A DNA stretch of 64,000 nucleotides from NCBI RefSeq assembly GCF_900103125.1, contig NZ_FNJV01000015.1, positions 1 to 64,000 on the forward strand. The letters run 5' to 3'. Of the stretch, positions 26,405-36,535 are shown one piece after another; positions within the stretch are counted from its first letter, which is position 1; each line of letters begins with the position of its first letter. The DNA comes from Mucilaginibacter sp. OK268 (GTDB lineage Bacteria > Bacteroidota > Bacteroidia > Sphingobacteriales > Sphingobacteriaceae). The notes under the pieces are model-generated. The model saw only the letters and a list, made by a program, of their open reading frames with translations, had not been told where the DNA came from and made no database searches. The position numbers and the translations under genes were made by a program.

Positions 26405-27361
26405 TTACTGCAATACAAAACTCCTTAAATCACTGGACTGGCCCTCATTTCCAGCCGCATTAATCGCGCTCACTTTCCAGAAGATGCGATCACCTGAATT
26501 ACCTGCATTGAAACTAAAGCTGGTTGTGCTTAATACCACTGGAAAGGTATTGTTATAGGGCGTTGTGGAATCACTCTTGTAAACGGCCAACTTGTATTTG
26601 ACAGCGGAAGTGACTGTATTCCAGGTTAAATTAATCGGCAGACTGACTGTAGCATTGTTTTGCGGCTGGTTTAGTGTAACCATAGCCGGACGCGTGTTAT
26701 CATAAGTGATCTGGTTGATGGTTGACCATTTGGATTGTTCTGTTTCATTTTCTGCCCGGACCCGCCACTGATAAACCTGGTTTCTGGGAAAGGTGAACGC
26801 GAATTGTTGTCCGGGTATGACCTGATCCTTCACCACGGTATTTTCGTCGGCGAAATTATTGGAATCGATCTGTAGGTGGTATTTGGTGGCGTTATATAAA
26901 GCACCCCATTTGAATGTGACAGCCGCCTGGCTGGTCAGCGTGTTGTTGGCAGGAGTGGAAAGGGTGATCGTTTGACCGGTGAGGGAAGAGGCCAGTACGG
27001 TAAAACCTTGAGGCGCTGAATAATTGGTTTGCGAGCTGCCGTTCTCGGCCCTTACACGCCACTCGTAGTTTCCCGGGTCCATGGTCAGCGAGAATTTAGT
27101 CCCTTTGACCAGGGTATCGATGACCAGGCCACCGATTGAATCAAATTTAGGGGTTACTACCTGCAGACGGTAAGATAAAGCATCTTCCACGTCGGTCCAC
27201 CAGAAATTGACCGTATAGTTGGTACTTTGATACTGATTGGCAGGTGCGTTTAGCTGAACCTGTCTTTTGTTGATGGAGGGTTCAATAAATTCCTTACAGG
27301 AAGAAAGCAGGTTAGTTAGGACCAGTGTGGTCAGTAAGGAAAATAAGGTTTTTAGTTTCAT
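26405..27361 (-). CDS. Lipoprotein with three fibronectin III-like domains, first gene of the minus secretion operon
   Basis: The 318-residue protein has a lipobox LLSSC (Cys22). Three repeats of about 90 residues follow, each with a W...YRLQV or YHLQI strand and a YEWRVRAENGS or YQWRVRAENET turn, typical of FN3-like domains. It would be an outer-membrane lipoprotein. It is the promoter-proximal gene of a seven-gene operon with GspC/F/I/J/K-type members, so it may act as a pilotin, a surface part or a cargo receptor of this machine. No such subunit exists in proteobacterial T2SS. Confidence 0.75.
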   Translation of the reverse strand: MKLKTLFSLLTTLVLTNLLSSCKEFIEPSINKRQVQLNAPANQYQSTNYTVNFWWTDVEDALSYRLQVVTPKFDSIGGLVIDTLVKGTKFSLTMDPGNYEWRVRAENGSSQTNYSAPQGFTVLASSLTGQTITLSTPANNTLTSQAAVTFKWGALYNATKYHLQIDSNNFADENTVVKDQVIPGQQFAFTFPRNQVYQWRVRAENETEQSKWSTINQITYDNTRPAMVTLNQPQNNATVSLPINLTWNTVTSAVKYKLAVYKSDSTTPYNNTFPVVLSTTSFSFNAGNSGDRIFWKVSAINAAGNEGQSSDLRSFVLQ

Positions 27362-27552
27362 CAGCGCTCTTCAAACATGTGCCTTTAAAATTATATATTA
27401 TAAATTTAATTCAAGTATTGTTTTTACAATTATCAGCGATGGTATTTTGATCAAAGGTTATCTGTTCTTACTGAAAATGCAAATAGTTTGATTCTCACCT
27501 GTGACTTTACAACTTTCATTACGTTTGAGCGCCCAACACCCAGCCAACTAAA

Positions 27553-27647
27553 TCAAACGCAACGCCAGTTTTTTGTGTGAAGCATTGTAGCCGCACTTCG
27601 TGCTGCCTCTACAAAGATCCTCTCCTCTATTCGCAGACGGCTCGCAG
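27553..27647 (+). repeat. ~100-bp dispersed repeat, copy B
   Basis: This is the second copy of 2407-2507. Here it lies about 60 nt before the promoter of RHS module 2, without any gene in between. The surrounding 27362-27708 holds no gene. Confidence 0.8.
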
Positions 27648-27708
27648 AAGAATCCACAAGTGTTTATTAATTATTACAATAAACAATATGAATATTTTAT
27701 AAGTAACA

Positions 27709-27738
27709 TTTGTTTGAAATGATAAATAATTATATTTG
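27709..27738 (+). promoter_or_regulatory. Promoter of RHS module 2 (TTTG-N18-TATATTTG)
   Basis: TTTG at 27709-27712 and TATATTTG at 27731-27738 are 18 nt apart, exactly as before module 1. The sequence after it (GAAGCGTCTAAA) also resembles the module 1 copy (GAAGTGCCTAAA). The leader to the first ATG is about 230 nt. Confidence 0.7.
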
Positions 27739-27971
27739 AAGCGTCTAAAAATAGAACGCATAAATAACTAGCCTGTCACAATGAAACTACCACATCAATC
27801 CGGGCCATTTATTAAGGTCTAATCCACATACATATATTATAGGAAATCTAATGCCCCTCAAACTAAAGGTTTATGGCCTTATCGGAAGTAATGTATTGGC
27901 TTTGATCTGTAATATGATACTCTAATAAGAATTTAACAAGGATACATAAACAAATCAGAACAATTCTCATA

Positions 27972-28835
27972 ATGAAAAAAACACTACTGGACCTTATTGC
28001 CATAAGTGCGTTCTCAAATCAGGTATTTAGCCAAACAAAAACAGTGACCGTTGATGCGAATGATGCTTTAAACAGCAATACTAAAATAGTGGCACAAACA
28101 TCTAGCGGACAAATTTTTTTACCGGACATCAATTAGGGTCAACCTATGCCTATCCTTCTGCCGGGATATTCAGGGCATGGACAGATAATCCAACAGGAGC
28201 GTCCAATGTTTTTTTTTGACGGGATTGCCGCAGGGACGACTAATTTTAGCGTAAGAGCAGATGGACAAGGATATTTTGCGGGCAATGTAGGTATTGGAAC
28301 TACGACACCTCAAAGCAAATTTGAAATCAATAATGGTAGCTACACCAATGATAATCAATTAATTGTTTCGGGCGCTGAGGCAACAAGATATTACGGAGTA
28401 ATGGGTATCACCATGCCATCAGGAAATACGGTTTTATCGTTCGGTACTAGAAGTAATAATACCAATTTTTTCGAGACATTGAATCTGTTCAATGGCAATG
28501 TCGGAATTGGTAAGACCAATCCACAGAATAAACTGGATGTCAACGGTAGGATACACTCTCAATCAGTGCTCATAGACATGAACGGTTGGTCAGACTACGT
28601 TTTCAAAAAGGATTATCATTTGCCATCACTTCAAGAAGTAAAAGCATACATCGAGCAAAACCAGCATTTGCCAGAAATACCATCTGAACAGCAAATTGCT
28701 AAAGAAGGGTTGAATCTTGGAGAGATGAATAAGCTATTGATGAAGAAGGTGGAGGAGCTGACTTTGTATCTGATTGCAATGAAGGAAGAAATTAGCAGTT
28801 TAAAAGGACAAGTTCAGACCTTAAAATCCCAATAA
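27972..28835 (+). pseudogene. Tail-fibre-like protein gene with two compensating frameshifts in T tracts
   Basis: ATG at 27972 opens a frame with a secretion-type N-terminus (MKKTLLDLIAISAFSNQVFS-Q). After a 7-T tract (28114-28120) this frame meets TAG at 28134. The +1 frame reads sensibly from the tract (TGHQLGSTYAYPSAGIFRAW) up to a 9-T tract (28209-28217), after which the original frame resumes (FDGIAAGTTNFSVRADGQGY) and runs to 28835. Eight T in each tract would give one uninterrupted protein of about 287 residues with GIGTTTP repeats and the WSDYVFKKDY module. The gene is therefore either broken, affected by sequencing error at homopolymers, or expressed by slippage. It is the paralogue of 4188 and 4958. 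Confidence 0.75.
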
Positions 28836-28959
28836 AGATATATCTAATAGTTAAAATAGCTTCGAAGAACTTCTAAGACAAGACCCCATGCATAGGTATT
28901 GGGAATGTTTCTGATTTAAGATCTAAACAATGTCTTTCCGGTTCGTAACTAATTAATGT

Positions 28960-31900
28960 ATGAAAAAAATATTATTCTTCCTTGCGGCAATACTTTTAAG
29001 TTCCTTTTTATTTGCGCAGCAGAAGATGAACAGTCTGCAAGCGACAACAACTGCTCCTGGGTCTGGTGGTGCGATTGGTGTGGACATACCCAACATCCTT
29101 CCGCCATCTCCGTCTGTTTCTGAAATAACGAAGTATGAATTGGTCGGGCCAAGCCTAAGTACCGGAGCTGTCAATACCCATATTAATGTGCATGCCTACT
29201 CCACCAAGAACCTGCATATTCCTATTGATTTAAATTATAGCTCTACCGGATTAAAAATAGATCAGATCGCTTCCCGGGTAGGCTTGGGCTGGATGTTAAA
29301 TGCCGGCGGCGTAATCAGCAGAACCGTTTTTGGGAACCCTGATGAAAGTGGGGCTTTTGCTGCGCCGCCGGCAGATTTTCCGGGAACGACAGGTAGTGCG
29401 CTGACCAGTTATATTAACTCGGTGACAACCGCCGGGTATGATACCCAGCCAGACCTCTTTAATTTCAGCTTCGGCGGTTATTCAGGACGTTTTATCATTC
29501 AAGGCAGTGTAATTAACAAGCTTGAACAAAATAACTTGAATATACAGGGCAACCCGGTATCCGGATTTGCCATCACAACACCTGATGGTGTGAAATATGA
29601 ATTTCAGGCTGTAGAGAGCTCGACGTCTATCAGTTCAGCAAATCTTAAGTACAGACAGGATATCCGTAACGCATGGTATCTTACCCAAATTACTCACCCA
29701 GAGGGCGATATTATCTACCTTAAATATGAAAGCTGCCAGTTTACGTATGTAGCTTCCCTTAACCAGAACATCAACTTTCTGGACGGAGATGCTGATGATC
29801 CAAATGAGCTTGCTCCTTGTGAGGACTTTCAAAACCTGAATCAAAATACGACCACATTGATGAATAAGGGGGTATTCCTGACAGAGATCAGCAGCAACTC
29901 AAGAATGGGGGGCGTAATGAAGTTTTCCTATATCCCCAGGCAGGATATATCAGGTGACGTGGCCTTAAATCTGATCCAGTTATATGATGGAATCGGAAGT
30001 AAAACGGCAGAGTCTACATTGTTGTCGACAACGGCCAAAAAAACGGTCGAACTGAATTACAATTTTGTCAATTGTACCGGCTCAAATCCGGGTGTTACCG
30101 GCCGCATGTTTTTAACCGATGTTATTATCGATGACCAGGCATACAATTTCAAATACAAAAATACTGATCAACTACCGGCCCGTCTTTCCTTCGGGCAAGA
30201 TGATTTTGGCTATTTTAATGGTAAAACCGGAAACCTCTCCTTGATTCCCAAACCTACAGGCAGCAAATATGCCAACGGCAGATACGGAGACCGGCATCCA
30301 AATTGGTATTACGCGCAATACGGGCTTTTGGAGAAGGTCATTTACCCCACAGGCGGATATGATAGCCTGGAATATGAGCCCAATCAGATTTATAGCGATT
30401 CTCCACCGGATTGTGATAATCCAAATACAACTTTTCATGTCCAGCTAACCGGAACTTCAACATTAAAACATAATAACGTTTATTACAGTGATCCTATCCA
30501 TATGACTTGTGATCAGACACAAACACTGAATGTTAGCTGTATTCCTTTGCACCGGAGTTCCGAAGGACTGCCAACTTATCCCCAGGGAGAATATGGCGTA
30601 TTTGCAGGACTTGCAGATTTGAACCATAATATCATAACGACCGTGCCCATCTCCGCCGCAGTCGATCAAACTACTAATGCGGATTTTCATTTTCCGCCGG
30701 GCGATTATTATATTTATATGCAGGTGCAGGGGGATTCCAGAGGTATTGTAACGACCGACTATAATAGCAGTACTGCTACCAAGGGCAATAAGGATGTTGC
30801 CGGTTTGCGGATCAAGCGGGTGCTTTCTTATGACCAGGCGACTGACCGGCTGACGGCAAAAAGATTTATTTACGATACGATAGGTACGGATGGCGTTACC
30901 CGTTCGTCCGGTGCATTACTGGATCTTCCGCCTAAGTACATACATTCTTATAAAAGCTTTAAACAAAAACCAGGGGCGTCTGATCCAGGGGCACCATCTT
31001 TCTGTAATCTAAAAACCTGCTTGTATACACAGGTATCTTCCGCGAATTATTACGAAACTAATGGAACAGGTAATCACATCACTTACAGTAAGGTGACAGA
31101 AAGTATTGGGGATAACTTCGAGGGTGGCGGTGTAGAACACACTTTTTTTGCAGGAACCGTAGAGACATCCGGGATTTTGGTTGGTAACACCATACCCACA
31201 GTCCCCTTGTCCAATATCAACCGATATATGGGTTTAGAAAGAGAGCAAAAAACTTTCAGGAAAAATGGAACTCAAACCATCGTTTTGAAAGATGTTCAGA
31301 CTAACTATACAGATGATCCTCGTTTAGGTTTGAGCAATACTTATTATGTGATTCAAGCCGATGGCGGGAGTTCTTTTTCATGTGATTTTATCAATACAAT
31401 ACAAGATTATAAATGGCTGAACGTAGCTTTTTATTCGCTTTACAGTGGATGGCTTTATCCTTCATCGATTAAAACGATTACTTATGATTCCAATGGACAG
31501 AACCCCGTGACTACGCTGGAAAGTTACACCTATAACAATCCGGTTAATCAATTGCTAAGTATTCAGCAAACGACCAATAGCAGAGGTGAAACATTGGAAA
31601 CAGATAATTTTTACCCCCAGGATAATATTACAGGTTTAAGCGATGCGGCTTCGGCCGCTAAGGCTGAGTTGGTTAATCGGAATATTATTTCACCCGTTAT
31701 CGTTCAAAAGAATATTAAAAATGGGACAGTGTTATCAATGTCCAGGGTAAATTATCAGATTTGGCCTAATAATTTAATCTTACCAGCAAGCGTGGAAAGC
31801 CAGCTTCTCGCCAATCCTATCGAAACCAGGGTATTGTTTAACCGGTATGACAAGAATGGTAATATATTACAGGCTCAAAAACCAGGAGGCCCTGTCGTTG

Positions 31901-32868
31901 CTTACCTATGGGACTATACCAACTCCTATGTCATTGCAGAGGCCACTAATGCGGCATATAATGATATAGCCTACTCATCATTTGAAGCGGACAGTAGCGG
32001 AAATTGGAATGTTGTTTCACCGATCAGGGATACGCAAAATGCCGTTACGGGCTCTCGTAGCTATAATCTCTCTAATGGAGGTATCAGTAAAACAAATTTA
32101 AACGGTAGCATTATATACAAGGTTTCTTACTGGTTAAAAAGCACAACTCCACTAACGATTGCAGGAACATTGACCGGTTATCCCAAGGCCGGCAGGAACT
32201 ATAATGGATGGTATTATTATGAGCATCTGATCACCGGACAAAACACCATATCTCTTAGCGGGACGGTTCTGATCGACGAACTGAGATTACATCGATCCGA
32301 TGCACAAATGCTTACTTACACTTATAGCCCGCTAACAGGAATTAATTCAGAAAACGATGCCAAGAATAGAATATCATATTATGACTATGATGGGTTTAAC
32401 CGGTTACAGAATGTAAAGGATATCAATGGAAATATTACCACTCATTACGATTATAATTATGCGGGTCCAAATGTCAATTATGGAGCACATCTCGCCTATT
32501 ATAACGTGCTTCAATCCGGTCCTTTTACCAGGAATGATTGTGGCGGAAATTTTGGGACAACAGTAATGTATTCGAAGGCAGCTGGCCTGTACCGCTCAAT
32601 CATTAGCCAGCAAGATGCCGATAATCAGGCCGTAGTCGCCTTAAATGCTGAAGGACAAGCTTATGCCAATCAAAACGGAAGTTGTATAGCTTGCTCTGGC
32701 GAAAGCAATAAATTTATCAACAACACGTGTGAAGCGGGGCTGAAGATCTATACAGCATCGGTACGACAAGCAGGGAAGTTTCTCTGTACCTATCATTACA
32801 AATGGTCTGACAATTCAATAAGCACAGATTACACAGAAATTAGTACAACCGACTGTATGTTGCTTTAA
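28960..32868 (+). CDS. Large secreted RHS/YD-repeat protein with DUF5977-like end (RHS module 2, shell protein)
   Basis: The 1,302-residue protein has a signal peptide (MKKILFFLAAILLSSFLFA-Q) and an SpvB/RHS-like N-terminal region (VGPSLSTGAVNTHINVHAY, SRVGLGWMLNAGGVISRTVF). Long YD-type repeats follow, including YDYDGFNRLQNVKDINGN near 1146. The C-terminus (about 1188-1247) resembles DUF5977: YRSIISQQDADNQAVVALN and EGQAYANQNGSC. It matches the 6084 gene in length, N-terminal architecture and position, but the C-terminal domain differs (PKD there, DUF5977-like here). It lies 38 nt before the RHS-core gene. A shell role together with that protein is inferred. Confidence 0.75.
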   Translation: MKKILFFLAAILLSSFLFAQQKMNSLQATTTAPGSGGAIGVDIPNILPPSPSVSEITKYELVGPSLSTGAVNTHINVHAYSTKNLHIPIDLNYSSTGLKIDQIASRVGLGWMLNAGGVISRTVFGNPDESGAFAAPPADFPGTTGSALTSYINSVTTAGYDTQPDLFNFSFGGYSGRFIIQGSVINKLEQNNLNIQGNPVSGFAITTPDGVKYEFQAVESSTSISSANLKYRQDIRNAWYLTQITHPEGDIIYLKYESCQFTYVASLNQNINFLDGDADDPNELAPCEDFQNLNQNTTTLMNKGVFLTEISSNSRMGGVMKFSYIPRQDISGDVALNLIQLYDGIGSKTAESTLLSTTAKKTVELNYNFVNCTGSNPGVTGRMFLTDVIIDDQAYNFKYKNTDQLPARLSFGQDDFGYFNGKTGNLSLIPKPTGSKYANGRYGDRHPNWYYAQYGLLEKVIYPTGGYDSLEYEPNQIYSDSPPDCDNPNTTFHVQLTGTSTLKHNNVYYSDPIHMTCDQTQTLNVSCIPLHRSSEGLPTYPQGEYGVFAGLADLNHNIITTVPISAAVDQTTNADFHFPPGDYYIYMQVQGDSRGIVTTDYNSSTATKGNKDVAGLRIKRVLSYDQATDRLTAKRFIYDTIGTDGVTRSSGALLDLPPKYIHSYKSFKQKPGASDPGAPSFCNLKTCLYTQVSSANYYETNGTGNHITYSKVTESIGDNFEGGGVEHTFFAGTVETSGILVGNTIPTVPLSNINRYMGLEREQKTFRKNGTQTIVLKDVQTNYTDDPRLGLSNTYYVIQADGGSSFSCDFINTIQDYKWLNVAFYSLYSGWLYPSSIKTITYDSNGQNPVTTLESYTYNNPVNQLLSIQQTTNSRGETLETDNFYPQDNITGLSDAASAAKAELVNRNIISPVIVQKNIKNGTVLSMSRVNYQIWPNNLILPASVESQLLANPIETRVLFNRYDKNGNILQAQKPGGPVVAYLWDYTNSYVIAEATNAAYNDIAYSSFEADSSGNWNVVSPIRDTQNAVTGSRSYNLSNGGISKTNLNGSIIYKVSYWLKSTTPLTIAGTLTGYPKAGRNYNGWYYYEHLITGQNTISLSGTVLIDELRLHRSDAQMLTYTYSPLTGINSENDAKNRISYYDYDGFNRLQNVKDINGNITTHYDYNYAGPNVNYGAHLAYYNVLQSGPFTRNDCGGNFGTTVMYSKAAGLYRSIISQQDADNQAVVALNAEGQAYANQNGSCIACSGESNKFINNTCEAGLKIYTASVRQAGKFLCTYHYKWSDNSISTDYTEISTTDCMLL

Positions 32869-32906
32869 TGATATCAAAATAGGATCAACCTAAAAGACAT
32901 TATCAC

Positions 32907-35900
32907 ATGAAGAATATAAAAAGAAGGCTTTTAGCCTTCGGTTTATGGCTTATCACGTTCAGCGTGAGAGCACAGACGCAGGTAACGGCACCCATGACGG
33001 GAACCCCCACTGCCGGCTCGTATTTCAGTTATAGCGGTATTACGCTGAGCCCGAACTTCAGTTTTACTGCCACAGCAGGCAGCAGCCTGAGCCTGTATAT
33101 CGCCAACCCGGATTGCCAGCAACTGGCGAACAGTTTTAATCAGAACCAGAACTATATTGTTACCTCAGTGCCCAGGGTTGGCAATATGAAGAATGTAGGT
33201 TCAACCCCGAACTCCGGGGATTTTATTAACCGGACAACCTGCGAGCTAATGCAGACGGTACAATACTTTGACGGCCTGGGCAGACCGTTGCAAACGGTGC
33301 AGGTACAAGGCAGCCCCTTGAGCAAAGATGTGGTACAAGCCTTTGCTTATGACCAGTTCGGGCGTGAAGTACAGAAATACCTGCCTTATGTTACCGCAGG
33401 CAGTAATGACGGGAGCTATAAAGCAAACGCACTGAGTGGAGGGCAAAACCAGTTCTACACGGCCCCACCTACGGGAGTGGCAACAACAACCAGTCCATTC
33501 GCTATTACCAACTTCGAACCTTCGCCCTTAAACCGGATACTGGAACAAGGGGCAGCGGGAGCAGACTGGCAGCCGGTAGCGAATAGTACAACCGGTCATA
33601 CCCAGAAAGCAGTGTACACGACCAATAATGTCACGGCATTAACAGATACTGCCAACACGATGCTGGCAGCCTTGTATACCGTAACGATCAATGCTAACCA
33701 AAGCCGAACATTAGCCAGGAACGGCAATTACGGGGCAGGCCAGCTGTATGTCACTATCGGTAAAGATGAGAACTGGAAAAGCGGCAGGGGCGGAACAACG
33801 GAAGAATATAAAGACAAAGAGGGCCACGTGGTATTGAAACGGACGTTTAATTATACCGGAACCACTTTACAGATCCTGTCGACTTACTATGTATATGACG
33901 ACCTGGGTAACCTGGCTTTTGTATTGGCACCAAGAGCGCTGGCAGATATTGCATTACCTTCAACGGTATTGCTCAATAACCTATGCTACCAGTATCGCTA
34001 TGACGAACGGAACCGGCTGACGCAAAAGAAAATCCCGGGCAAAGGCTGGGAGTTCACGGTATACAATAAACTGGATCAGCCGGTGCTTGGCCAGGATAGT
34101 CTGCAAAGACAAAGTAACCAATGGACAGTAACCAAGTACGATGCCTTGGGCCGGGTGATCATGACGGGATTGTGGAACGCGGGCTCGGTATACCCTTTAT
34201 CCACCTTGCAAACCAATATATACGGGGTAACCCAATGGGATACCCGCGATCAGACGAATAATACAACCTCTTATCCCTCAGGCTATGTGCTGGGTAGTTA
34301 CCCGGTAATTACCAAAACGCTGAACATTAATTATTATGATGATTACAATATCCCCAATCTGCCGGTCGGTTATCTGGTGACCAGTGGGGTTAGTGCGATG
34401 ACCAAAGGCCTGCTGACAGCCAGTTTGACCGCGGTGCTGAATACGATTACCAACGCCACTCCGGATATGCTTTGGGATGTGAACTATTATGACGATAAAG
34501 GGAGGAACATCTGGAGCTATAAACAACATTACCTGGGCGGAACGGTAAACGCGGCTAATTTTGATGTGGTACTGAGCACCTACAATTTCAATGACCAGGT
34601 GACCAGTACGAACCGGCGACATTTTACCACGGCCACGGCAGGTACGCCGAAACTAACAATCATTAACCAGTACAGCTATGACCATATGGGCAGGAAACTG
34701 ACGACCAGGGAACAGATCCAGAACGGGACCCAGGCAGCAGATGTGAATGCGATCCTATCCAAGGTAGACTATAACGAATTGGGCCAGGTATGGAAAAAAC
34801 ACCTGCACAGTACAGACAGTACAACCTTTAAACAGGATGTTACGTACGGTTATAATGAACGAGGCTGGCTATTAACCAGCAGCGCGCCATTGTTTGCCGA
34901 AGCTTTGTATTACAATACGGGCACCAGTAAACAGTATAACGGCAATATCGCCTATCAATACTGGGGAACGCCGGGCAGCCTGACGAAGAACTATGCCTAT
35001 GGCTACGATCAGCTGAACCGGTTGACAGCAGCAACAGCTTCTACGGGTAACCACGAGAATGGAATTACCTATGATATGATAGGTAATATCACAGCACTGA
35101 ATCGTTATTCGAACAGTACACTGATCGATCAACTGACCTACACGTACCCAACGGGCAGCAGCCAGTTACAAGCCGTTACAGACGCGACGGCCAGCGACGT
35201 GGGGCAGAAACACGGTACAGCCGGCTATACCTATGACGGAAACGGTAACCTGATTAGTGACAATAGCAAAGGGATCTCGAATATCGCCTACAATTTGTTG
35301 AACCTGCCGCAAGCTATCGCGGGCAAGAGCACGTTTTATACGTATGATGCCACGGGACAAAAACTATCAAGACTGATCGGCACAGCCAAGACAGATTATA
35401 TCGAGGGTATCCAGTATGACGGAACAGCATCATCATCCACGATCAGTTTTATCCAGACGGAAGAAGGTCGCGCCTTGCCGAAGGATGCGAGTACTTATAA
35501 CTATGAATACAGCTTAACCGACCATTTGGGCAACAGCCGGGTGAACTTTGACACGGGCACGGGTACAACCCGTCAAGTACAGGTAGATGATTATTATGCC
35601 TTCGGTATGGAGATCAACACGAGTGTAGCCAGTCCAAAAAATGAGTATCTTTACAATAAGAAGGAACTGCAAGAGAACCTGGGCTTATACGATTATGGTG
35701 CCAGGTTCTATGACCCGGTGATCGGAAGGTGGACGAGTGTGGATCCGTTGGTTGAAGCTGGGCAGGAAAGCACAACACCTTATGGATATGTGTTTAATAA
35801 CCCAATTCGGCTAACTGATCCGAATGGAAAGGCTCCTTGCTGTGGTGGTTTTAGCGATGATATAGATTTGGTTACTGGGATAGCCCATGCCTACCTGTCG

Positions 35901-36533
35901 GATGTAACTACGGGCAATTTGTCACCGGCGCAATATGGCAATTCATTAGTGGGTGGATTCGGAGAAAAAGTTGGTCACATAGTTGCATTTGGGCAAGGGT
36001 TAAGTGAAATAGGATCAGGAGGAACGGGAGCTGTAGGGGGAGTTTTGGGAGCACCAGAGAGCTTAGGAGCATCTTTGGTAATTGAGGCGCCTTCTATAGC
36101 TTTAATTGGACATGGCGCATGGACATCAAAAAATGCTGTAGTTGGACTTCTTGGTGGTAATGGAGTATTAAACGCATCAAGTGGTCAACCCACAAGTGAT
36201 CAAACTTCGAATAAAGAGCCTAATGGCAATTCCCTTTCAAGTCAAAAAGAGCAACATGGTTATTCTGTACGAGATAAAAAGACCGACGAAATAAAAGAAT
36301 TTGGTATTAGCGGGCAAACAGCCAAAAGAGATGCTACAGGAGTGTTTAAATCTTCTCCACGCATCTCACAAAAATTAAGTACTAAATATAAAGGCAACTC
36401 TAGCGTTTATGGTAAGTTTGAAACTTGGCTTAAAAATCGAGCTGAAGCAGTACAGTGGGAAAAAGATCAAGTAACAGATTATAATAACAAAAATGGTCAG
36501 GCACCTGAAAATCAGAAAAGACCAAAACCTTAA
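32907..36533 (+). CDS. RHS repeat-associated core protein with variable C-terminus (candidate toxin 2)
   Basis: The 1,208-residue protein has a signal peptide (ending VRAQ), a DUF6443-type segment (VQYFDGLGRPLQTVQVQGSP, about 113-132), YD repeats, and the RHS core end YDYGARFYDPVIGRWTSVDP ... YVFNNPIRLTDPNG, with DPNG at 971-974. The final 234 residues are unrelated to candidate toxin 1 and more AT-rich. The last 95 (GYSVRDKKTDEIKEFGISGQ ... RISQKL ... NRAEAVQWEKDQVTDYNNKN ... KRPKP) resemble the layout of small GIY-YIG/URI-type nuclease toxins at RHS ends, but I see no unambiguous catalytic set. It lies 2 nt before a soluble candidate immunity gene. The RHS core call is firm; the nuclease idea is tentative. 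Confidence 0.8.
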   Translation: MKNIKRRLLAFGLWLITFSVRAQTQVTAPMTGTPTAGSYFSYSGITLSPNFSFTATAGSSLSLYIANPDCQQLANSFNQNQNYIVTSVPRVGNMKNVGSTPNSGDFINRTTCELMQTVQYFDGLGRPLQTVQVQGSPLSKDVVQAFAYDQFGREVQKYLPYVTAGSNDGSYKANALSGGQNQFYTAPPTGVATTTSPFAITNFEPSPLNRILEQGAAGADWQPVANSTTGHTQKAVYTTNNVTALTDTANTMLAALYTVTINANQSRTLARNGNYGAGQLYVTIGKDENWKSGRGGTTEEYKDKEGHVVLKRTFNYTGTTLQILSTYYVYDDLGNLAFVLAPRALADIALPSTVLLNNLCYQYRYDERNRLTQKKIPGKGWEFTVYNKLDQPVLGQDSLQRQSNQWTVTKYDALGRVIMTGLWNAGSVYPLSTLQTNIYGVTQWDTRDQTNNTTSYPSGYVLGSYPVITKTLNINYYDDYNIPNLPVGYLVTSGVSAMTKGLLTASLTAVLNTITNATPDMLWDVNYYDDKGRNIWSYKQHYLGGTVNAANFDVVLSTYNFNDQVTSTNRRHFTTATAGTPKLTIINQYSYDHMGRKLTTREQIQNGTQAADVNAILSKVDYNELGQVWKKHLHSTDSTTFKQDVTYGYNERGWLLTSSAPLFAEALYYNTGTSKQYNGNIAYQYWGTPGSLTKNYAYGYDQLNRLTAATASTGNHENGITYDMIGNITALNRYSNSTLIDQLTYTYPTGSSQLQAVTDATASDVGQKHGTAGYTYDGNGNLISDNSKGISNIAYNLLNLPQAIAGKSTFYTYDATGQKLSRLIGTAKTDYIEGIQYDGTASSSTISFIQTEEGRALPKDASTYNYEYSLTDHLGNSRVNFDTGTGTTRQVQVDDYYAFGMEINTSVASPKNEYLYNKKELQENLGLYDYGARFYDPVIGRWTSVDPLVEAGQESTTPYGYVFNNPIRLTDPNGKAPCCGGFSDDIDLVTGIAHAYLSDVTTGNLSPAQYGNSLVGGFGEKVGHIVAFGQGLSEIGSGGTGAVGGVLGAPESLGASLVIEAPSIALIGHGAWTSKNAVVGLLGGNGVLNASSGQPTSDQTSNKEPNGNSLSSQKEQHGYSVRDKKTDEIKEFGISGQTAKRDATGVFKSSPRISQKLSTKYKGNSSVYGKFETWLKNRAEAVQWEKDQVTDYNNKNGQAPENQKRPKP

Positions 36534-36535
36534 TT

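Noticed and set aside
28146..28835. Tail-fibre gene starting at ATG 28146
   Set aside because: Its first ~20 residues are out-of-frame translation between two T tracts. The true start with a signal peptide is at 27972.
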